DNA from: Rhyacichthys aspro
Lineage: Eukaryota > Chordata > Actinopteri > Gobiiformes > Rhyacichthyidae
Assembly: GCA_036850595.1 (NCBI GenBank)
Contig: CM072161.1
Coordinates: 7,957,905-8,021,904, forward strand
DNA: 64,000 nt
Direction: 5' to 3'
The notes beneath the pieces were generated by a model. The model did not search any database and was not told the DNA's origin. It saw only the letters and a list, made by a program, of their open reading frames with translations. Positions 44,195-59,100 of this stretch are shown here, piece after piece. The first letter of the stretch is position 1, and every line of letters starts with the position of its first letter. A program made the translations under genes and the position numbers.

Positions 44195-47100
44195 ATGTGG
44201 ATATTGGCTCTTATCTTTTCCCAGTGCATCCTGAATGGTAGGTTTATTTATTTACCTTTTTCTTTTCCTTTTTTTTTTTAATGCAAGTTCCAACTTACAA
44301 TGAACCACTTAGGACTGTAGATTTTAAACGGAAGAATTTCTAAAAAAAAAAAAAAAAAAAAGAAAGCGCGTGATCCATCCAGGTCTTATTTGTGCTGGAG
44401 ACGCGCGCAGGAACAGGCTGTTGCTATGTCCTGACAGAAGCATTGGAGAGATTTTAGTGGGAGGGGGGTGGAGGGGAGGCAGGGGGGCTAACAGTTGCGT
44501 TAACCTTCATATAGCGTGAGAATAGCGCGGTTTGACCACCTGTACGTTTTTTAAACACGGACCACAGAGAGATTGGGCTGCAGCCTCTCATCAGCGGGAG
44601 ACAGACAGATTGACAAGCAGTGGCTGTGGTGTCGACTGAGTGATAGGTGCAGCCTGTACTGGAATCAAAACACAATATTTCAAATCTATTTAAGCCATTG
44701 ATTTCTCGTGCAGTTGCATTCAGAGATAGAGCAGGCCTCAGAACAGTCTCACCCATTTCATTTGATTCGTAGTGGATCTCATTAAGGCTTGTTTATTCTG
44801 CACTGCACTGGGCCTCAGCCTGCCTGCATTTTCCTAAAAGCATTTAAAAAAAACCTCACCTTCACATGTAAAGAGGCCGATTCGGATGCATTTTGCTTGA
44901 AAAAAATCATTCCCTCCAAGTGATTTTAGTCGTGGCACATTCACATGTCGACGTGGTGTAATCTGCATTTGCTTAGTCTTAATCTCTAATCTATGGGTCC
45001 ATCTGTATTCAGATATTAGAAAGAGTCACTTCAATCAATGAAAACAATTTATTTACATCATTTTGTTGTGTTGTTTTCATGCCAAAATGTTTCCTGAAGA
45101 CTAGATGTGTGATAAGGAAAATGTGCCACAATTGTCTCAAATCTCAGAAAAAAAGGCGTCAATTGTCATTGTTTTTAGTTGTAATTTAAATAAACTGCAC
45201 GTCAGATTGAAGTTTTGCATGGATACGACTAGTTCCATCGAGTATTTTCAAGAAAAAGCATGAAAAAGGTTGGCTGTGTTTTTTTTATGGCTTTACACCC
45301 GCCATATTAGAAGCACAGACATGGAGTCATTTTGGATTGGGGAGGAAAAAAAAAAAAAAAGACAAGCCCTTATCACCTCGGCCCAGTGCACATCTCTTTA
45401 AAATGCCCCAAAGTCATTTCCTCAAAAGAACGGTTTTATTGTGGGGTGTTCTATGTTCTTTTGGTGTGTTTTTTTTTTTGCAAAAGGGTCTATAGCGAAT
45501 ATAAGCAGGGTGTGTGAGGAAGGGGGGCAGCGGGGAGGACAGGGGGGACGTGGGCTGGAGGGTGGGATGTGCGCGTGTTGGGGGGCAGAAATCAGCTCGG
45601 CAAGAAAATTGGGGCATTTAGGAGATGTTTTGAGCAGGCGGACCGGGAGACGGGGGTTAAGGAAAGAGTGGACAAGTGAAAAGTGCAGGGCGATGCGTCA
45701 AGCAAACATGACAGGGAAAACCATTTTGTGGCCGTGCTGAGGGCTTGAATGAAAGCTGTTGTTATTTATAGGAGAGCACAGTGCAAACGCTCTACGGTGC
45801 ATGGGAACCGATCAGTTTTTCTGAGGCGTGACAATTTCCTGAGAGGACCCTGATGTCCATTTCAGATCTCACTGGGTGCAGCCCTCGAGCCTCTGTTTGC
45901 TGAGCAGCGTTTGTTGCTTCGCTTCATGAACGGCTTTCAGTCTCTTTGGTCCAGGCTGGAGCGTTGCAAAATGGCTGCTGCTACAGACATCTACATGGAA
46001 ACTTTGAATGGCAGCAAACGCCACTTGTAATTGTGATAAATGCTAGGTTCCTTGTCACTGCTGATGCGGTGCCGTTCAGATCGACTGCCTCGGTTCATTT
46101 GACTCTGACCTTTTCTATCGATTTGAAGATTCAAATATTGTTTTGTGGGCAGAATTATGACGAATCTCACTTTAGCTTTTGCTTCATGCGCTGAATTTCT
46201 GTGTGATAAACAGAACAAGGAGATGCTGAACAATGCTGAGAGGCACAGAATAAAAGGCCTTGATTGTTGATCGAACAAACAGTATTTTTCATGCTGCACT
46301 TCTCTTTTAATGAATAGAGATGGAAAGATTAGCCTTAATAACAGGCTTCCATCAGAATAGAACATTGTGCACCTCTCATGGACTGAGTTGCTTCCTCAAA
46401 TAAAGGCTTTTAGGGCTCCGGTCCAGTGCGGGCTGCTGAGGTGGTCTCTATGGAGACCTGGGTAATGAGTGCTGCAGTGTGGGCTCTGGATTGAGCAACG
46501 CTGCACTCCATTCAGGTGACCCTGGAAATACATTTGATACATCTCAGCGTTCGGCGTCCTTATAATAGTCTCCAAATAGGACGCTGCTTTATGCGTGCGC
46601 TTAAATTATTACATGAACATTTCTGCTTTCTATGTATAAGACATTTTGCAATTTGTTTCCTGAGTCTTTCCACGTGCACTCAGCTCCTGGTCATTTATGA
46701 ATAGCACTGTCAAAACTCCATTTTGCTCTGAATTGCCGTTTGCCAATTTGAGCCCACATTTGCAAGCTCATCTACAGGCAGTGGATATAAACAATTGAGC
46801 GGCACAGAGAGTGAAATCTGCTGTCGAGTTCACTCCAGTGGTGCTTGAGCTTTTAAAGTGCCCTTGCAAAAGTGTCTATTAAAACCTAAATGGAATAGGA
46901 ACAACATAGTTCTAGTTATGAAGAGATAAAATTGGGGAAATGGCATAATGTTGTTTTTGCTCAGCTGTGCCGGGGGGTAAATCTGACACATGCTCAATTG
47001 GAGACTAATAAGCTGTGTAAATATACAGCCAAGCTCCTCAATTGGCACTTAGTATCAGTCGGTGCATGTGTATTTTTAGCTTTGAGCTCGGGATGATGGG

Positions 47101-50100
47101 GAGCTGCTGGGGAAAAGGCAGCTCTGCTTATTAAAACATAAGCATTTTCAGGATGGCTTTATCCAGATGTTGAATATTTTTGTTGTAGTAGAGCTACAGA
47201 ACCGTTTTATATGAAGAAAGAGACAGATTTGACTGGTTTGTTCTTGCCTCGTCAGAAAGTCAAAAACTAATGATGTGTGGGAACAAAATCTCTATGCATA
47301 TGTTGATAATGTTGTAAAAAAACAGAATGTTGACACATTGTCCTGCTTATTGACTTGCCAATACTTCTTTAAGCTGCATTCCTTCTTTGGTCCCAATTAC
47401 AACCAGTCAAAACAGAGCGATCCCTGAGGTCATGTCCGGGCCACAGGGAAACTAGGTCTGCGTAGAATGCTGTCTTTTGGTATACATCTGTCACTTCACA
47501 TCAAGCAGGGGGTGGGATGAGCGAGTCGCAGCAACACGCATCAAGCGAACAACAACTGAGCTCAGCTCCTCAGTCGCCCATTAATATCAACACACCAGTC
47601 AACACAATGTGGGCCAGCGAGCTCGGAAAACAGCGTTCTCTTAGTGCTGAACAGAGCTCTTTATGAGCGCCGCAGTATACTCATCACGTCATGCGTTTGG
47701 ACAGGGCTGGGATATTTATATGTGCGTTAACCCTGAATGTCAGCGAGGGTTGATCAAAGGACAAGGTTTAACTGAACATATTATAGGAATGCATACATAA
47801 GAGCGAGGCTGTTATCAGAGCATAGCATACTCTGATGGGGGCACATACCCCATAATATTAACATTTACCCAATGTACAGATATATCTCCATAAAGTAGAT
47901 CAGTGGTTCTAAAACATTTCACACCAAATACCACCTCAGGACATATTTGTCTCTCCAAGTGCCATCTTTACTACCAGATGGCAGTAAAACATGAAAATCT
48001 ATACCTATTTAACGACTTATCTTATAGTTTTACATATAGTAGTGTAGTGTAATGGTATAAAGGATATATACAATGAAAAGGAGTAAAGAAAAATAAGCAG
48101 TTTTGTATTATATTTTTAATGTTGATATATAATACATACATTTAATATTTTGTCACCAACCACAATTTGAGATCCACTGTAGATAAAATACTACTTTCAT
48201 TAGAAAGTACTTAAAGTATGATGCTATTTTCCTGTTTTAAAGCTTTGGTTTGTTTTGACATCCACTTCCCTAATTCCAAGTTCTTCAAGTATTTAGTTCC
48301 CTCAATGTTGAATCCAGGTCTATAGCATTGCATTGAAGTGAGGATTTATTCCAGTTTAGTTTAAAAGTGACACAAGCACAACATCTGAAAAAACCTGTTG
48401 AAGCACCACTTTACAAATGGGTGCCTTTTTATGTGAATTATATTTTTGGCAAATTTGCATTATTGTTTGCAGAGCACAGACCATTATCCACAATATTATC
48501 CACAATGTAAGAATCAAATTCAAGTCAGTCAGGTCAGTACTATGTTTATTTTTCCCCCTTCTGTATCCCTTTGCTGTGTTTGCTTCTGACTCGTGAGCAG
48601 AGCAGGCTGAAGCATATGCTAATGGCTGCACATTGAACTGTTAAAGGTTTCATTTAACCCGGGCCCGAATGCTTAAGAAGATGATAGTGTGTAGTGAGGC
48701 AGAAAAAGAGGAGGAAGAGCGAGGGGAAAGGGGGACACATGGAGTGGGCTTGTGCTATGTGCTATCTAACGCTCAGAGAATCATATCAAATCAGCCTGGT
48801 TCCTCATGCAGAAACTCCACTATTTTACCGGCTTTTCGACGCAACAGACTCTGATGGTGTCGGACACTGATGAAGCCTTGGCCTTTAATGTTTATCCAGT
48901 GGAGAATGTTTGCTACAGTAAACACAGAAACTCCAATGTTATCTGACAGATTTGCAGCTGATGATCCTTGTAGTGATTTATAACATGTCGCCAGAATAAA
49001 CTACACATTAATAACGCCAAATGGTGTAGAACATGTTCTGTGGTGATTCAAACAATGTCGAAATCCCCATGCTTATTCACTTGCAGCTGAAGAGAGCACA
49101 TGTTTAGATTGAGATGTACAGTATTTACTATCTGAATGCGACCCATCTGCTGGAGTTGGATGAGGAAGTGTATTTGGCAGCTCCCTTTGCGTTTCGTAAG
49201 AGTTTGTTGGCTGTACCGAGCCCCTAACAGGATGACTGAGGTTGTTAGTATCAGGACATGTTCATTTTAAAATAGGCCAGTAGGTTAATGCCAGGTACTG
49301 TAAGCCTATAAGGTAAAGCTCGGAACATAGCTTTTTGCTTTGTGGCTAAATATATCTACATTTAACAGCATAATATATCCAATATACCAGGTTTATTAAA
49401 TGTGATATGATTGGTGACTAACAAAAGTGAGAGCAGCAAAAAGAGAAATGCACAATGTTCACTCAGATCGCCCACATGTATACTGGCTTATGCTAATTGA
49501 TTATTGTCATTATTAGTGTTGGCTGAGACATTTATTCACATGGTGTGGTTGTTATAGTTTTATCAAATGTAATTCCTGTGAGATGTGGTAAGAGCTGTGT
49601 TTATAGAGGTCAGCTGATCTGCTGTTGTTCATGTTTGCAGACAGAAATAACTGTCACCTACAATCTGTAACATAAATAGTGTTTGACACTTTATTACTAC
49701 ATGCAATTTAAAATTTATAATAAAAGCAATAAAACAAACAATATTCATCTCAAAAGGTGCACCGATACTTTATATTGCATGTATACTGTGGCATATTTAT
49801 GTAAATGTCTTGTTATTATAATAATATAGGATCCCTTACAGTGGAAATAATTCAACAGCCAGACTAATGTTATTGCTTATGCTCAATATAGCTTGAAAAT
49901 CCCCTAAACATAACAAAACGGAATATTTATAAGACATTAGGATTCATTTTATGTTTGGTTTTCTATTCAGAGAAAAGCCTAAACCCAACATCATCATTAT
50001 TACCGAACAAATAAGCGAGTAGCTAAACGTGTCGCCCCCGTGGCCAACTCTGGACATATTCATTAGCCATCACCGAGCCGCCTGGATTAGCATTCTGAAT

Positions 50101-53100
50101 CCAGCGCCCGAAATGTGTAACATTTTCAAAGATTGGGGCAAATGTTTCATTAAAGAGCAGCCTGCCCCTAGCTGCCTCCCGCTCCAGTCTCCGCTCTATC
50201 AGGCCTTCCCCAGCAGTGATTATGCTAATTGCTGTTTGATCAGATGATTAAATTATAATTCGATTAATCCCGGGCACTAAACGCTGTGAATATGTCGCTG
50301 TGTGTTTTTTTTGCTGCCTGCCGTTGTTTGCAGAAGCCCCGTGAGGCGGCTACTGCTCACTGTCACTGGGCAGGTATGGCACAAGGAACACGTCTGAACA
50401 CGAAGGCAGCACGTGCACTGTGATGTACTAGTCGGGTAATCATACAAAACATGATTAATAAAGGATCATTGGGCTGTGTGTGTGCAGATGGAGCGCACCT
50501 TTAATGCAGATAGCTGCCATTTTCTCAGCCATTGCCTGTCTGTTATTCTCAATTGACCGTGTATCCATCAGAGTGATTTATAACAGCGACGTATAGACGA
50601 GCTCCTCAGACTAAATAATGAGCCTCCTTTTACAGACTTAGCTTTCATATCTGTGCGAGTAGTGACTTTACGTGCTGTTTTTTTCTGTAATATTTTACCT
50701 AATCAAATGGTAGAAAAAGCCGTGCACATAGCTTCTGCTGATCCCTAATAGATGCTCCCCGCGTGTTTGCATAGAACAAATCAAGCAGGCCTCTCTCCTG
50801 CAGTGGGGTTACTGAAGATGAAATACTCTCGCCTTTGAGGCAAATGGAGGGCTGCGGAGGGGAGGGGGGGCAGGGATGGGGTGAGTGGGTGAGTGTGTGG
50901 AGGGGGGTGATATTTTCTGAGGCACAAGAGGATGGCTGCGAGCGGGAAGGCAACAGCGTCTAGTCATCTGACCCACAATCCCATTTAACCCCCGGACTTT
51001 GATTTGCCCTCCACTGTCACTGCCGGCTTATTTTGCCTCTTGTTTTTTTCGCCGCCATGGTTTATACTCTCAGCACTGCTACATAATGCCAGGAAAAACA
51101 TGGCGTCTTAAAAATCCTTTTGGTGTGATCAGAAGTTCAGGTTATGTAGTGTTGTTAAGAATTTTAGATGCCATAGAGCGATATAAGGTTATTGTCTCAC
51201 ATTATAACAACCATGATGACAACAATTATTTACTGACATTAAAAACTATAGTATATCATAACTACATACTATATAATAACTCTAAAATACCACTAATACA
51301 CTGTGAATTTTTGTGGTGTAGTGCAATATTACATAGATACGAATACACTGCAAGTATCATTAAAAGGACAAATTTGTGTGTTTTTGTGAGATTATGAAAT
51401 ACAATTATATTTTGTAGTTATTTACTTTTCATCAGAGTTGTTTTTTATGTTGTTTTATGTTGCAAAACTGTACCGTTATTATGGAGTATTTATTCTGTTC
51501 CGAGTATGTTTTTTGGTCCTTCTTGACATTGATTGCATAAAATGTAAAGGGATCAGCATCCTTTTCAGGCCTCAGTACAGCCACACCATGCATGTTTTTT
51601 TATTTCAATACATAAATGTGTGATGCAGGCCTGCCGCAAATTTATTTAAACTACAATAAAATTTTCCCATCACTCCTTTGAGTTTTGATCTCAGGTCACT
51701 GCTCACCTTGAGACACATCTAATCTCGTGAAATTTACATCTCCTAAAAATAAATGTGCAGAAAACATCTTAGTCATGAAGTGCACTAGTTTATAAGTTAA
51801 TCTTTGTATTTGGCTACTAAATGCTGACATGATGCTCAAACCTGTCATGTCTACACCTCTCCATATGCCATTGCACCCTATATGTATTAGAGAGTCTATA
51901 TAGGCTCTCATACTCAGCTATGGGCTATAAGTATGGAGATGATCTCTGTGCTGTCAGCCTTCAGCTAATCTGTGTGCTCATTCCTCCCTGCTGGGTTTAA
52001 TGTGTCCCTCTTAGCTCACCTGAGAAACCCCCACACAGTCCATCAGCTCACTCAGAGCTGTGTGACAGGCACTTTTCACCTCTCTAAAGTCCTGTATTTG
52101 TCCAGGGTATTTTAACACTCAGTCGAGGAAGAGTCTTGTATAAGCAGCTTCCTCTGTACTGTACTTGTGCTGTATTTTCCTGGCTAATACAGTGCGTTTG
52201 TTGTAGAGCACGCTGCGTCTTGTCTCTGATTCACACTTTGATATTCATGTGGAATAATATTAGAAGCTGCTACATCGGGTACATCCTGTCATTTCCGTGC
52301 TGTGTCACTTAGAAAGGCTAATGGAGCATTATGAAGCTCTCATGTGGCTGTTTTTTCCTCTTTTTCTTCTTTCTGGATGTGCCTATGCATATTAGCCTCA
52401 GCAGCAGCACTGGGGCTTGTTTACTTTCTTATTCACATTCCTCTTCCATCCCTCGCTCTGGTCTCTGTCATCTGTCTCTGTTGATTTGCAGCGTTTGTCC
52501 ATTTCCTATCTGCTGATGTAACTGATTAGGGTCTTCAAAGTGGCCGGGACGTGGGAACTCCCTCCTCCTGTTGGCGCTCATGTAAATGAGCATTTATATG
52601 CATCAACTGGCCCACTCCAGTGCGACTCTCATGTGGCCCTCCAGAGAGTTGACATCAGAGCGGGGTATCATTGGTTTTACATAGCGCCGTGTGGCACTGA
52701 GCACGGTGCTCAACATTATTCATGAGGGCAAATTGGGAAGCGCTGATTTGCAGAAGGAGAGTGTGTTCTCCAATCTGTGGCTGTGTTCACAGTCTTTAGT
52801 GCACACTGGGTAAGCCCTGAGGGCAGCAGGGAGGGGCTGGAGGTTTGGGCCAGAGAGATGGATGCTTACTCACTGTCATCATGAGGCTGTCCTGTCCTCC
52901 CCAGCCCAAGTCCCTGCTCTGTCTGGCCTTAATTACCTGCATGGCCTGCCATGAGCTGTCACACTGGCTCAGTGCTGCATTGCCCCAGTGGAGCTGCCCT
53001 AATGTCTGGATGCCCCGGTGCCCACTGCAGCCCCACACAGCTCTCTGACCTGGCCAGGGCTACACTGTGGCCATGAGCCAATGAACTCCAGTCTTTAAAT

Positions 53101-56100
53101 ACATTAGTGCACATGTGTTGGGGCTAACAGCTAATTCAGTGTGATAAAACAGAAGGAGAAAGGAGAAAAATCAGGCAGTTGTTTGCAGAGAGCTGCGCAT
53201 TGAAGCAGGAACACATCACACAGAATAAAGCCGCAATGTGTTGTTGTCAAGAAAACACAAGCTCAATGGCACATTCATCCAAGGTTGATTAATGGTGCTC
53301 AGTGGAGGTAAATACAGGCTGAACAAAAAGCCCCTAACACATCAGAGGCCTAATGCACACACTAATGCATAGGCCTATTTATGCTGTGTGTTAGTGGAAC
53401 CTGTATTGATCAGACATTTACTTAAATAAATTGCCTGGTGATTTGGAAGAGACCGCTGATGGGCACTGACAGATTGGAGCTTCATGGTTCTAGCTCCATG
53501 TGTCAAGATAAAGTAAGCACCACATTTACAAGAAAGATCATAATTCTTGCAGCTGATAAAATATTCTTATTTTTAATTCTCCACATGACTGAATGCACTG
53601 TGCTGTACATTCATTCTTGTGTAAGGCTGGAGTCCTCTCTGTCTCGTCTGTTAGCAGAGCCCTTGTCAACCTGCGTGTTGGTGGGCTCCCAGACATTAGT
53701 ACTCATCCCCCACATCCCGCTGACACGCCTGCGTGCACTCTCCTTGACCGAAGCGTGTCTGCTGCCCTTGAGCTCCACACCCAGAGCAGGGTCTCCACGA
53801 TGGGGGGATTGCACCGTAGCAGTCACCTGCGATCCACCATCAGAGGCTTCAGCGAGGCCTGCCACCAATAGGTGCTGACACCTGGGACTGTGCCAAGCAT
53901 CGCTTCACACAAGAAGACCAGCCCTTCACTCCACAAACCCAACGGGACCCTCCTATAGCGCTCCTGTCAGCGCCGCTAAAACACTGAACACAGAAAAAAC
54001 ACAAGCAGGACATCTATTATACATGTGTGCCATTCATAATTGAACAATATCACTTTTTCCTCTTTGTGGTTTGGAAAACTGACGTCGATTAAGACATTCT
54101 CTGGCACAGTCTGGCATATGGGAACTCTTTGTTTGTGAGTTAGTGTTGCTTAGACATCTGATAATATGTGTTTGAGGCCTTTACAACAGACTGGATGGTA
54201 TGAAATTATGCCATCTTCTGTTATTTATACAGGAGACATAGCCTACCTAAACCGATCCTTAGCTTCTATGTTTTTGTATTTGTCTTTCATCCTGGCTGAT
54301 CATCTTTTTGAATTCATTCTTTTTGCATTTCTTGCACTCTCCCATAATGAATCCAGAAACTAGCATCTAGATTTTTGAAGCCTACAAATAATTATTTTTC
54401 TATTACATACAAAGGATTAGTCTGGTCCCTGTGAATTCAAGTTTTGTTTTTTTTTGTCATATTTCCAAGTCATATCTACAATTGTTGATATCCATTGTTG
54501 TTGACCTATTTACTTTGTGACATGACTTGCTGGCTAGGCTAAGATTTTAGCAAAAACTGACAAACCTCCTCCTCAAGATGTGACAATGGAGGCTCATTTG
54601 TGTAAAAAAAAAAAATAGAACTTGTTTATAGAACTTTTACAGTTAAAAACTTCATAAAAAGCAGTATATTTTTGTGAGTAAAAATAATAACATAATCCAA
54701 TCATACTTTTCTTGCTCTCAACAACTAAAGAAAGTAATTCATTTTAAGCTAAAATTCGAAGAAGCACCACTATCAACAGAAGCACGAAGCCTTTGAGATG
54801 TGGACCAAAGTGTTGCAGCCTTAATCCTCCAACCAGGCTGACGGCTGACCGACTATCAATACGGCCCGCATAAATCTTTCATCTTTCGCTTCGAGATTCA
54901 GCCAGCTCTGGTTTTGATCTTCCCTGCTTCTCTCCAAGTATTATCAATAGATTCTGCCATGTCTACTTCTTCCTTTCACAGAAACAATGCATTAAAATAT
55001 TCTTCCTGGTTGCACAGTTGTGAGTGTTACATCTTAATATTCGATGACAGCTGTTAATGAGATTATTATTTAACGGTGTGAACACAAACACCGTCGATGG
55101 CAGCCAACCTCCTCCCACGTACCGTCTCTTGGGCTTGTAGCGAGCATTATGATCAAATCCAGCATTGTTTGTCTGATCCTGTTCATTTGCGAGTGAATAT
55201 TTGAACATTAACACCAAATATACTCAGCAGTGTTGGTGTAATATTCACCGGGTATGTTACAAAATCCTCAGTCTAGTTGGAAGAGAAAGTTTGAGGTGTC
55301 TCGCGGTGACCTGTTTCAGTTGGATGTAGGGTGGCATGTCCTACAAACAAGATGGATGGATTTTCTCACCCTTTAAATAAACTTGCTACAAATATGGGAC
55401 TCTTGAAGGTGAATGAACTACAGACAGTAAGGATTCCTTTTCGGTTTTAGTCCTCACACATCGGGATTGTAGGTTTGAATTTGGTTTAGGAGGCAAAAGT
55501 CTGAGCCAATACAAGTGATTTTTTTGTTCCGAATATTTCTTAGGTGTGTGGTGTCAATGTTATGACTTAACTGTATGATTCCATATTGGACTGATTCCGC
55601 ATTTCTTTTGTAAACACCAATGCTTATTTAAACCTCAAGTTAAAATGTCTTTCTGTTATCCCACTTGTCCTAGGGATGTCCCAGTACCACCTTTTACCAA
55701 CCTTTTTCCCCAAAATGAGCACAATTACTCACTAATATCACAGATCCAAGTACCCTAATGTTATGAACTTTACACAGGTTTCAATTGGCTTGCTTTGGTG
55801 GAGCCATGTTTTCAGGCTCTTGAAGGTCAGTATCTTCTCTCAAAGATAAGTCTTCCTGCAATAACAACGATGAAGTGTAGCTCATGTGTTATATGTAAAT
55901 TTAAAGATGCTCTATGTGTGCCACCTATTCACAGCTCACATGCAACGTTTGTAGTTCTAAAGATTATATGCAGCTATTATGCTACTTGTTGCTAAAAACA
56001 CAGACCTCACTGGTACTGTATTAATATCACCCTAAATACTGTTAATGCTATAAATACGCAAAAATATTGTGATAATATAAGTCAATATCACTGAATATGT

Positions 56101-59100
56101 CACGCTGTAGATAGTAAAGTACTCATACTGCAGTATCGGAGGAAGTCCAGTGGGTTGGGTCTGATACTGAGGAGTATTAAGGACAGATACTGGTATTTGG
56201 ACAACCCTATTGTATTGACAGTTGCCATGGTTGCACACTGAGAGGAGTAAATTTGAGGTGTGTGGGGAGATTTGGTGCACTTCTGTGAGAATATAGTGCA
56301 ATACAGTAACAGAGATTGAACTCGCTGCAAAGATAACAAAAATAATCACTATTGGATCACGTTGATTATATAAACGGCTGGAATTGTATGTGTTAGTAAG
56401 TGTTTTGCCTTCGGAGACTATGAATTGTTGTTGGATCAGCAGCTTGAAGGAGAGAAGAAGGCTAAACAAGAAAAACACTGCAGATTTGGAAAATGTGAGG
56501 TGCACATTCATTGACCTCCGGCCTCTGTCTGTTGCCTTTCTTTACATTGTCTTTCTAACTGATAATAGTGACCTGTGTATCATTATTTGAGTTCTTTCCC
56601 GCATACCCTCCCTTTTTGACTTCTCTCCAGACTACTCTCTGTTGTGCTCGGTGCTGCACTGAAAAATGAATGCCCTCTTACTGTATCTATGAGAACTATC
56701 GAGACGTGGCAGGGCTCTGCGTCCATCAGGTTTTCTCATCTGAAGGAATCAGCCACCCAGAAATGAGGGGCAATGGCGGTGGGGTGTGGGGGAGGCGGAA
56801 GCAAGGGGATCTCCATTTATTATGAGGTGGTGCAAAGCAATAGAGACAAAAGCAGTTATGAAGAATCCGCTGTGCTTCATTTAGTCACCTATGGAAACAA
56901 ACTTGGTCTAAACGAACATCTCTAAATACTAAACTGTGGTATAAAATAAAGGAAAAAAATGAAACTATCGACTGAAAGTGAAGGATGGCTCAAGTGAAAC
57001 TGCTTTTAGAAACCATCATGAAATAATATTCTTGCATTTATAATTCTGGTGTGATTTAAAGATTATTTTTCATTTTGGAGAGCCATCTGTAATATTCACA
57101 TGATTTGTTTCACTAATTCTTTATGTAACTATATAGCTCTACTCTACTGACCATTAGCATCACTAACTTTCAAGGCACTTTCCAAATTTTTCAATCACTT
57201 TTGTCTCTTAAACTCAATCAGGTCCCTCAGCTCCATTTTGAGTTTATCAGCTTAACATCACAGTCAAGAGGTCTATAAATTTCTCTCGTCTGAAAACACA
57301 AAAGGGAGATTTCAAACAGACACTTGTGAACATAATGAAGAATTTACGCTGATGACAAGAGCCAATATGTGTTTGTTTTGGAAACACATTTAACTGTGGT
57401 GAAATATCTCTCTGTCAGCTCGCTCCCTGCTGTTCAGAGCAGATGCCGAGGTTTTACAATCATCTCGGTGACAGATTTCCCTACTTGAGACAATCAGTGA
57501 CAAGCTGTTACTTTGTACAATTACACGCCAGTAAACGGAGCTCTGATAAGTTATTTATAAGCTATTACGGCTTGTCAGCAAACGCATACGTGGGTATACC
57601 GAGCATCTCAACATTTGTTTGAGTCGCTTACACAACATTATTTATCGGCATGTGACACCTCAAAATGTTGTGCTAGTCACAGTCAACTCCCAAATGACCA
57701 ATGTTTTGAAGTTAGTCGATGATCAGGTTTCAAAATCAATACAAATCTCCGCTTTGCTGACCATCACACAGCCTTTTCTTGATGCTCTCACCAGCTCCTG
57801 GATAAGAACTGCAGGGTTGTAGCTGTCGACAGCCACAAGCGTCTCCTTTTCAACACCTGGCCCTCTGAGTGCTGCATGTGTGAAGTGACTGAGGCTGTGG
57901 AATGTGCCGAAACATGTGTCCGAGGTGCTGTTTGTTTGTCGTAACAGGTTGAACGACCAGTGGGTGGAAGTGGCCGGTGATTTGAGCGCGCTCATTAGGA
58001 ATTTATGAAGCGCTAAAATGTTTGGTCTCCGGGGAGGGGGGATTGGCAGCTGTCGCACCGGCAGGCGGGCTGGCGACGGCAGAAGGAGCCCGCATTAGAG
58101 AAGCCTGAGTGCAGAGGTACAGTAGAAATGGCTTAGAGTGGACTGACTCTGACACTCGCTGTTTACTAAACAACACAGGTACGAGCAGGTCACTGTAATG
58201 GAGCCGTGTATGCCTTTGAACAATGTTTATGCTTAGCTCAAATCTTATTGACTCCAGTAAATGTCCTTAAAGCTGCAGTAGCCAATTTTGTTTTTGCCGT
58301 CCCAGTCTTAGCCTTTCCACTCTGCAAAAACGGCAGCGTAGTAACCTTTCCTGCTTCTTTTATTAAAAAAAAAAGGTCAAACCGGACCAATTTCTCACCA
58401 TAAAATACTAATACGTTGACTGTAGCAATCCTCAAATTATCTTCACCTCGTTAAACTTTGCTTCTGAGCGTTGCCAACATTTATCCATGTTTAATTCGCA
58501 GCCCATTTCTCTATTTTTATCTTTTCGCTGTAAAATAGGTGTATTTTTCAACAGAATAACCCATTTCCTTGGTTTATTTTTTTTGTCCTTCATTGTTGCT
58601 ATCAGTGTTGACCAATGGGGGCCTTCTTTTTTACCAGAAGCTACAGATGTCCAAAATACCACTGTGGGCAGATCATTCTCATCTATTAAAATCCTTAATT
58701 ATAAAGCCAAGATCACATCTTACAGTTACAGTTTTTCACAGATTAAACTAAATCACAAAATAATTGTAATATGTCCAGCTACAATAATATGTTTTCATTA
58801 TAACTGCACAACTGAAATGAATATGGTAAGACATTTATGGCAGTCATTGGGGATTCACAATTTGGAGGAACATATAGTCCAGTGTTTCCAATCATATTCT
58901 CATTCGGTAAAGTACCTAAATCTGTTCTTTAAATGAATCGTTGGTGTATATATTAAACAAGCCCTCCACCCTTGGCTCTTTGGGATGCAGCCAATATGCA
59001 CATCCTGGCTGTGTGCCTGCAGTGTGGGCTGTCCATTACAGCAAATAGTTGCATTGTCAGTTTTTATCTCACAGAATAAGTTAGTGCAGGAAAAGTGTAT

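Noticed and set aside
53438..53878. Open frame of 146 codons inside dscam intron 1, with another frame opposite
   Set aside because: No family features, several overlapping frames and no splice support; likely a GC-rich chance frame.
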